Shown here: piece after piece, positions 39,782 through 44,762 of the stretch | Layout of the letters: every line of letters starts with the position of its first letter | Numbering within the stretch: the stretch's first letter is position 1 | Assembly (NCBI GenBank): GCA_900316035.1 | Contig: ONBI01000006.1 | Coordinates: forward strand, 1 to 44,762 | Origin: an uncultured Eubacteriales bacterium | Lineage (GTDB): Bacteria > Bacillota_I > Bacilli_A > RFN20 > CAG-288 | DNA: 44,762 nt | Direction: 5' to 3' | Translations under genes and position numbers: made by a program | Notes under the pieces: generated by a model | What the model saw: only the letters and a program-made list of their open reading frames with translations | What the model was told of the DNA's origin: nothing | Databases searched by the model: none

Positions 39782-42640
39782 ATGGCCGAAGAAAATACCA
39801 GAGATTATATCGTCGTCAAAGGCGCTAGGGAGAATAACCTCAAGAACGTAAACGTCACGATCCCTAAGAACGCCTTAGTTGTTTTCAGCGGTGTATCGGG
39901 GTCAGGAAAATCAACCCTTGCTTTCGATACGATTTTTGCCGAAGGACAGAGAAGATACGTCGAATCTCTCTCTTCCTATGCCCGTATGTTCTTAGGAGAC
40001 TTCTCAAAGCCGGATGTCGATAGCATCGATGGTCTTTCCCCTGCTATCTCTATCGATCAGAAGACGACTTCCCATAACCCGAGATCGACCGTCGGAACCG
40101 TCACCGAAATCTACGATTATCTCCGTCTTCTCTATGCCCGTATCGGAGTCGCCTATTGTCCACATCACCATATCCCGATTCAGGCTTCTTCTCTTCAGCA
40201 GATTGCTAATGCCGTAAAGAAGAATCCAGTCGGCAGTAAAGTCACCGTCTTTGCTCCGGTTGTCATGAACGAAAAAGGAACTCATGCGGATACTCTGCAG
40301 AAGTTTTTCTCCGCCGGTTTCACGAGAGCTAAGATCGACGATAAACCCTTGACCCGTTATGAGACGGCTCCGGTTCTCGATAAGAACCTGAAACACACGA
40401 TCTCCTTTGCTATCGACCGTCTTATTCTCAATCCCGAGAATGAATCCCGTCTTTTCGATTCTCTCCGTACCGCTTTGGATTATGCCAAAGGCTATGTCTC
40501 GATCGATATCGATGGTAAAGAGACCCTTTATAGCGAACATCAGTCCTGCCCGATCTGCGGTTTCTCGGTTCCTCCTCTTGAACCTCGTCTTTTCTCTTTC
40601 AATAACCCATTAGGATGCTGTCCGGACTGCAACGGCTTAGGAGTCAGGATCGAAGCCGACCCAGAACTGATGATTGCCAATCCCGAGAAATCCATCGACG
40701 ATGGTGCTATCGCTTGCCTTCCGAAGAAGAACCACGATACCATCGAATGGAACGATTTCTATGCGGTTTTAGAGAAATACAAGATCTCCACGAAGACTCC
40801 TTTCAACAAACTCTCCCAGAGACAGAAAGATATCATCATCTATGGTCCCCCGGAACCGGTCCACTATGTTTTAGAGACCCGTTCTGGTTCTAAGATCAAC
40901 AAGTATGTCACCGAAGGCTTAAAAGCCCGTATCGACCGTCTTTATATGACGACCACTTCCCAGTGGATGAAGGAGTACTACGGCTCCTTCATGTCGGAAC
41001 ATGAATGCCCGACTTGCCATGGAGCAAGACTCAATGAGATGGTTCTTTCGGTTCAGGTCGGTGGTCTTAATATCCACCAGCTCTGCTCGATGTCGTTAGG
41101 GAAAATCTATGAGTTCTTAGGAAGCCTCGACTTAACCGAAACTCAGCATACGATTGCGGATATGATCATCAACGAGATCCGTAACCGCCTGAAGTTCCTT
41201 ATCGATGTCGGACTCGATTACCTCACTCTCTCGAGAGAAGCTTCGACTCTTTCCGGTGGGGAATCGCAGCGTATCCGCTTAGCGACTCAGATCGGTTCGA
41301 AACTGACCGGTGTTCTTTATGTTCTTGATGAACCTTCGATCGGTCTTCATCAGAGAGATAACGATAAACTCATCAAGACTCTGAAAGAGATGCGGGATTT
41401 AGGAAACTCCCTGATCGTTGTGGAACACGATGAGGATACGATTCTTGCCGCCGACTATGTCGTGGATATCGGCCCTGGTGCCGGCGATCATGGTGGACAG
41501 GTGATATTCGCCGGAAAACCGGAAGACCTGAAGAAGGATAAAAACTCTTTGACCGGAGACTACCTTTCCGGAAGAAGGATGATTCCGCTTCCGCCGGCAA
41601 GAAGAACCTATACCAAGATGCTCACTATCAAAGGAGCACACTGCCATAACTTAAAACATATCGATGTCCGGATTCCGCTTTCCTGTTTTACCGTTGTTAC
41701 GGGTGTCTCCGGTAGCGGCAAGTCCTCTTTGGTCGATGACTGCTTATTCAAGACCGCCCGTTCGGAACTCGGTTTCAAGACCGAGAAAGGGCAGTGCGAT
41801 AGCATTGAGAATCTGAAGTATATTTCCAAAGTCATCAATGTTTCGCAGGAGCCGATTGGAAGAACTCCACGAAGCAACCCAGCTACCTATATCAAGGTTT
41901 TCGACGATATCCGCGAAGTCTTTGCTTCGACCAAGGAAGCCAAAGTCAAAGGCATGGATAAGTCGATGTTCTCCTTCAATATGAAGGGTGGAAGATGCGA
42001 AGCCTGTCAAGGCGCAGGTGTTAAGAAGATCACGATGAACTTCCTTCCGGATGTTTACGTGACCTGTGATGTCTGTCACGGAAAACGTTATTCCGATGAT
42101 GTTCTTTCGGTTCTCTATAAAGGAAAGAATATCGCCGAAGTTCTCGATATGAGAGCTGAGGAAGCTTTGACTTTCTTCTCTGCGATTCCGCAGATCAAGA
42201 ACAAGCTTCAGACTTTGGTCGATGTCGGTTTAGGATATATGAAGTTAGGTCAGCCTTCGACGACTATCTCCGGCGGTGAAGCACAGCGTATCAAGCTCGC
42301 TTATGAACTGGAAAAGTCTTCGGACGGCCATACCCTTTATATTCTCGATGAACCGACAACCGGTCTTCATCCTTACGATATCGAAAAGCTCGTGGCGGTT
42401 CTCAATCGTCTTGTCGATGCGGGCAATACGGTGGTAGTCATCGAGCACAATCTCGATGTCATCAAGTCCGCGGATTACCTTGCCGATTTAGGTCCCGAAG
42501 GTGGCGATAGGGGTGGTAACCTCGTCTTTGAAGGAAGCCCGGATGATATCGTCAACTGCAAGGAATCCTATACGGGTATCTATCTCAAGAGAGAACTCGA
42601 AAAAGAGAAGTACGCTTCTCTCTTCGCTAAGCAGAAGTAG
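39782..42640 (+). CDS. uvrA: Excinuclease ABC subunit A
   Basis: A 952-residue damage-recognition ATPase of nucleotide excision repair. The start is ATG 39782 (MAEENTRDYIVVKGARENNL) after TTGGAG; a TTG four codons upstream is less likely. There are two ABC modules: FSGVSGSGKST (Walker A, about 35-45), the first zinc site CPICGF to CPDCNGLG, LSGGESQRIRLA and VLDEPSIGLH; then VTGVSGSGKSSL, the second zinc site CEACQGAG to CDVCHG, ISGGEAQRIKLA and ILDEPTTGLHPYD. Length and all motifs are normal. It is monocistronic here, and uvrB is elsewhere on the other strand. Confidence 0.98.
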   Translation: MAEENTRDYIVVKGARENNLKNVNVTIPKNALVVFSGVSGSGKSTLAFDTIFAEGQRRYVESLSSYARMFLGDFSKPDVDSIDGLSPAISIDQKTTSHNPRSTVGTVTEIYDYLRLLYARIGVAYCPHHHIPIQASSLQQIANAVKKNPVGSKVTVFAPVVMNEKGTHADTLQKFFSAGFTRAKIDDKPLTRYETAPVLDKNLKHTISFAIDRLILNPENESRLFDSLRTALDYAKGYVSIDIDGKETLYSEHQSCPICGFSVPPLEPRLFSFNNPLGCCPDCNGLGVRIEADPELMIANPEKSIDDGAIACLPKKNHDTIEWNDFYAVLEKYKISTKTPFNKLSQRQKDIIIYGPPEPVHYVLETRSGSKINKYVTEGLKARIDRLYMTTTSQWMKEYYGSFMSEHECPTCHGARLNEMVLSVQVGGLNIHQLCSMSLGKIYEFLGSLDLTETQHTIADMIINEIRNRLKFLIDVGLDYLTLSREASTLSGGESQRIRLATQIGSKLTGVLYVLDEPSIGLHQRDNDKLIKTLKEMRDLGNSLIVVEHDEDTILAADYVVDIGPGAGDHGGQVIFAGKPEDLKKDKNSLTGDYLSGRRMIPLPPARRTYTKMLTIKGAHCHNLKHIDVRIPLSCFTVVTGVSGSGKSSLVDDCLFKTARSELGFKTEKGQCDSIENLKYISKVINVSQEPIGRTPRSNPATYIKVFDDIREVFASTKEAKVKGMDKSMFSFNMKGGRCEACQGAGVKKITMNFLPDVYVTCDVCHGKRYSDDVLSVLYKGKNIAEVLDMRAEEALTFFSAIPQIKNKLQTLVDVGLGYMKLGQPSTTISGGEAQRIKLAYELEKSSDGHTLYILDEPTTGLHPYDIEKLVAVLNRLVDAGNTVVVIEHNLDVIKSADYLADLGPEGGDRGGNLVFEGSPDDIVNCKESYTGIYLKRELEKEKYASLFAKQK

Positions 42641-42672
42641 AAGGAACACTTTCTTCTTTTTGTCCCTTTTCC
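42641..42672 (+). terminator. Weak terminator after uvrA
   Basis: AAGGAACA (42641-42648) pairs with TGTCCCTT (42661-42668) except for one mismatch, followed by TTCCC. Position fits, strength is poor. Confidence 0.35.
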
Positions 42673-42759
42673 CAATAAGATATCCTGCGTTGTCTTTCCT
42701 TTTGTTTTTCGGATGTTAGAATAGAAACGCTTCTTTGAATAGAAGAGATTCCTCAGTAT

Positions 42760-43284
42760 ATGGCAGATAGTGAATTCAATGATCTGGCCACCGATAATCT
42801 GGCTACGGGATTCGATAATTCCCCGAACAATTTAGCGACCAGTGATGAATTGAAAGCTCCTTCTGTTTATTCAGAAGAGACCACTACTGCTTATGCCAAA
42901 AGCAAAAGAATCGCCGGTGGTATCACCACCGCTATCGCTATTCTTTCGGTTGGCTTAGGTGGCGTGTCTTTCTTGACTTCTAACTATGTTACGAATCCTC
43001 CCACGATTGCCGATAACGAATTGGTTTTGGATGAGGAAACCGATGAACTATCGTTCCACTTCACGATAGCGAATAGCGAACCTTATCCGATCACTTTAGT
43101 AGTAACGCTCGATGAAACGACTCTTCTCTCCTACGATGTTTCTAAAGAAGGAACCTATTCCTTCTCTTTAGTACCATCGAAAGAAGAAAGGAACGGATAT
43201 GTGAAAGTCTACTTTACGTCTGCCGATTATCAGGGTCCCCTCTGGGAAGAAGAATACTTCACCAAAGCTTTGCTGGATGAATGA
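42760..43284 (+). CDS. Single-span membrane protein of unknown function, upstream of the MscS gene
   Basis: I do not recognise this 174-residue protein. Residues 1-50 are acidic and polar with three LAT units (NDLATDNLAT and later NNLAT). One membrane span covers about 51-74 (IAGGITTAIAILSVGLGGVS). The outer part (75-174) is a beta-rich domain (VLDEETDELSFHFTI; PITLVVTLDETTLLSYDV) of about one Ig-like sandwich. The charge pattern places the N terminus inside. The MscS channel gene starts 21 bp after the stop, so the two are cotranscribed and it may be an accessory of the channel. No strong ribosome site; the start is the only Met upstream of the span. Confidence 0.7.
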   Translation: MADSEFNDLATDNLATGFDNSPNNLATSDELKAPSVYSEETTTAYAKSKRIAGGITTAIAILSVGLGGVSFLTSNYVTNPPTIADNELVLDEETDELSFHFTIANSEPYPITLVVTLDETTLLSYDVSKEGTYSFSLVPSKEERNGYVKVYFTSADYQGPLWEEEYFTKALLDE

Positions 43285-43305
43285 GAATATAAGGAGAACC
43301 GACAT

Positions 43306-44619
43306 ATGAAAAAACCATCGAACATGACGAATCAGAGTCAGTCGAAAGAGACCGATTTCCATGTGAAACCGGAAGCGGAACTTGAAAAAGACATCTCGGC
43401 CGAGGAACAGAAAGACGTAGCAAAACAAACCAATCCTCAACCGCAGCCGAATTCTTCCGATAAACCTCAGCCGAAAGAAAAGAAGAAAGGTTGGTGGAGA
43501 AGAAAGACCATCGGACAGAAAGTAAGCTTCTGCTTCTCGATGCTCTTCTTTGCCTTAGCGATCTTCCTCCTCATCTACATGAATGATTTAAGAGCTTTCG
43601 GTGCAGACGAAGCCGCCGATAAGATCTACGGCAAAGGTGTCGCGAACGGCTGGATTGCTTTCGGTAATAACGTTATCAACGCTTCCGAATCGATCTTTGC
43701 AACCATTGTCATCATCGCTATCTGTATCTTCTTACAGATGATCGTCAACTTCCTTACCCGTTTATTCGGAAGAGGGAGACGAGGAGAAACCGTCGGTGCT
43801 CTTATCCGTTCCTTAGCCAAATATGTCTTCATCATCCTTGCTATCGCTATCATCTGTGGCTTCTGGGGTGTTGACTTACAGTCTATTCTTGCCGGTGTCG
43901 GAATCGTCACCCTCATCGTCGGCTTAGGCTGTCAGACTCTCATTCAGGATGTCATTGCCGGTCTCTTCATCGTCTTCGATGATTACTTCGCCGTCGGGGA
44001 TATGGTCATCATCGATGGCTTCCGTGGTACCATCAGCGATATCGGACTTAAGTCGACGAAGCTTCAGGATGCCGGTGGAAACATCAAATCCATCAATAAC
44101 TCTTCCATTACTACTGTCGTGAATCTCTCCCGTATGGATTCGATTGTTACGGCCAACCTCTCTGCCGGTTATAACGAAGATCCGATCCGTGTCGAAGGTA
44201 TTCTTATCAAAGCTTTACCGGAGATTCAGAAGAAGATTCCGGCTATCACCGATACGCTTACCTATAAAGGTATCAGCGAAGTCGGCGAGAACGATATCTC
44301 CTATATGGTTCTCTGCCACTGCAAAGAAGCAGATCGCTTCCAGGTCACCCGTGACCTAAACCGTGAACTCCTGCTCTTAGCGAGACAATACGATATTCAG
44401 ATCGTTTTTCCACAGATTACGGTTAATCAGCCGGATCCTGTCAATCGTCCGAAGACGACCGAAGATCAGAAGAAGATCTCGGCGGAAACAATTGCTAAGA
44501 TGAGAGCTCTTCCGGAAGAACCGGAGAAAGAAAAGTTCGATTTCTTCCGCCGTGCCAGAGACTTAGCCGTCAACGAAGCAACGGATCTTAACAACAATCT
44601 CAAAGACGGCCGTAAGTAA
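43306..44619 (+). CDS. MscS-family mechanosensitive channel
   Basis: A 437-residue channel that releases solutes on hypo-osmotic shock. The first 65 residues are cytosolic, charged and Pro/Gln-rich. Spans follow at about 73-92, 126-150 and 170-187, and the pore helix TM3 lies at about 192-225 (LAGVGIVTLIVGLGCQTLIQ, then DVIAGLFIVFDDYFAVGD), with the Gly/Ala packing of the family. The beta domain is VGDMVIIDGFRGTISDIGLK, then NSSITTVVNLSR, and the C-terminal alpha/beta domain ends near residue 380, followed by a charged tail. AAGGAG precedes ATG 43306. One gene with a single-span protein precedes it. Confidence 0.93.
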   Translation: MKKPSNMTNQSQSKETDFHVKPEAELEKDISAEEQKDVAKQTNPQPQPNSSDKPQPKEKKKGWWRRKTIGQKVSFCFSMLFFALAIFLLIYMNDLRAFGADEAADKIYGKGVANGWIAFGNNVINASESIFATIVIIAICIFLQMIVNFLTRLFGRGRRGETVGALIRSLAKYVFIILAIAIICGFWGVDLQSILAGVGIVTLIVGLGCQTLIQDVIAGLFIVFDDYFAVGDMVIIDGFRGTISDIGLKSTKLQDAGGNIKSINNSSITTVVNLSRMDSIVTANLSAGYNEDPIRVEGILIKALPEIQKKIPAITDTLTYKGISEVGENDISYMVLCHCKEADRFQVTRDLNRELLLLARQYDIQIVFPQITVNQPDPVNRPKTTEDQKKISAETIAKMRALPEEPEKEKFDFFRRARDLAVNEATDLNNNLKDGRK

Positions 44620-44624
44620 AAACA

Positions 44625-44652
44625 GCCCTCTCCCGCAAGGGAGAGGATTTTT
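44625..44652 (+). terminator. Intrinsic terminator of the MscS operon
   Basis: CCTCTCCC (44627-44634) pairs with GGGAGAGG (44639-44646) around a GCAA tetraloop, followed by ATTTTTA. Confidence 0.92.
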
Positions 44653-44669
44653 ATATTCTTTGTATTTTT

Positions 44670-44691
44670 TTGACTTTCTAAATGAAGTCAA
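44670..44691. promoter_or_regulatory. Inverted repeat near the right edge
   Basis: TTGACTT (44670-44676) and AAGTCAA (44685-44691) form a 7-bp dyad with an 8-bp centre, lying 20 bp past the MscS terminator. It may be an operator for a gene beyond the window; a TTGACA at 44723-44728 is a candidate -35 for such a gene. Confidence 0.35.
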
Positions 44692-44762
44692 TACTTTTCT
44701 GAATCATTTTCATTATATCGAATTGACAGACGAAAACTCTCTTCCTATGGAAGATGATGTGT

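Noticed and set aside
40004-40540. 178-codon frame antisense to uvrA
   Set aside because: Shadow of a fully conserved uvrA.
1-44762. CRISPR arrays, rRNA, tRNA genes, prophage
   Set aside because: No regularly spaced repeats, no tRNA-like cloverleaf apart from the T-box leader, and no phage structural or integrase genes seen.

Overview
The window looks like chromosome from a low-to-medium GC Bacillota, most likely an anaerobic, gut-type lineage near the Erysipelotrichia/Bacilli. The evidence is indirect: strong GGAGG ribosome sites, a methionine T-box leader, two perfect matches to the CcpA (cre) consensus, many Sec/lipobox lipoproteins with Ser/Pro/Glu-rich linkers, UvrA/UvrB of ordinary type, and TAA, TAG and TGA all used as stops. 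No phage genes, complete insertion sequence, CRISPR array, rRNA or tRNA gene was seen. The lineage call is inference.

Left part (1-10440) is a surface and polysaccharide region. It opens with gene debris and a nested hairpin at the edge. A MerR regulator is then translationally coupled to a large cadherin-like/InlB-repeat lipoprotein. A divergent pectin island follows: a Ser-rich lipoprotein on the minus strand, and on the plus strand a family PL9 pectate lyase lipoprotein, a 1013-residue secreted GLUG-repeat protein and a small lipoprotein. The shared promoter region holds two GntR-type palindromes, a cre box and a 30-bp-spaced direct repeat. A third, perfect copy of the palindrome lies 20 kb away in front of the DeoR/phosphofructokinase operon.

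Middle part (10440-27260) is mostly housekeeping: a helical protein of unknown function with a SNF2-type ATPase; a cation/proton antiporter behind what reads as a fluoride (crcB) riboswitch with its own terminator; an S41 protease overlapping uvrB; a Met-specific T-box controlling metNIQ; a histidine phosphatase; a DUF523 protein with a tRNA-dihydrouridine synthase; and a DeoR regulator overlapping a 1-phosphofructokinase-type kinase.

Right part (27260-44762) holds a glycoside operon on the minus strand (GH3 beta-glucosidase, GPH-type sugar transporter with a 169-residue charged tail, GH78 alpha-L-rhamnosidase, and a broken SGNH hydrolase remnant). It is divergent from an AraC-family regulator, with AraC-like repeats, a promoter and a cre box packed into 91 bp. 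All three proteins lack signal peptides, so the operon probably imports a rhamnosyl-glucoside such as a rutinoside and hydrolyses it inside the cell. Two coupled membrane EAL proteins follow, the first with missing catalytic residues and the second intact. Then come uvrA, a small single-span membrane protein and an MscS-type channel.

The observations most worth following are the fluoride riboswitch with an extra hairpin, the three-site palindrome regulon joined to cre control, the inactive/active EAL pair, the MetN insertion and the SGNH gene broken at an A8 tract.
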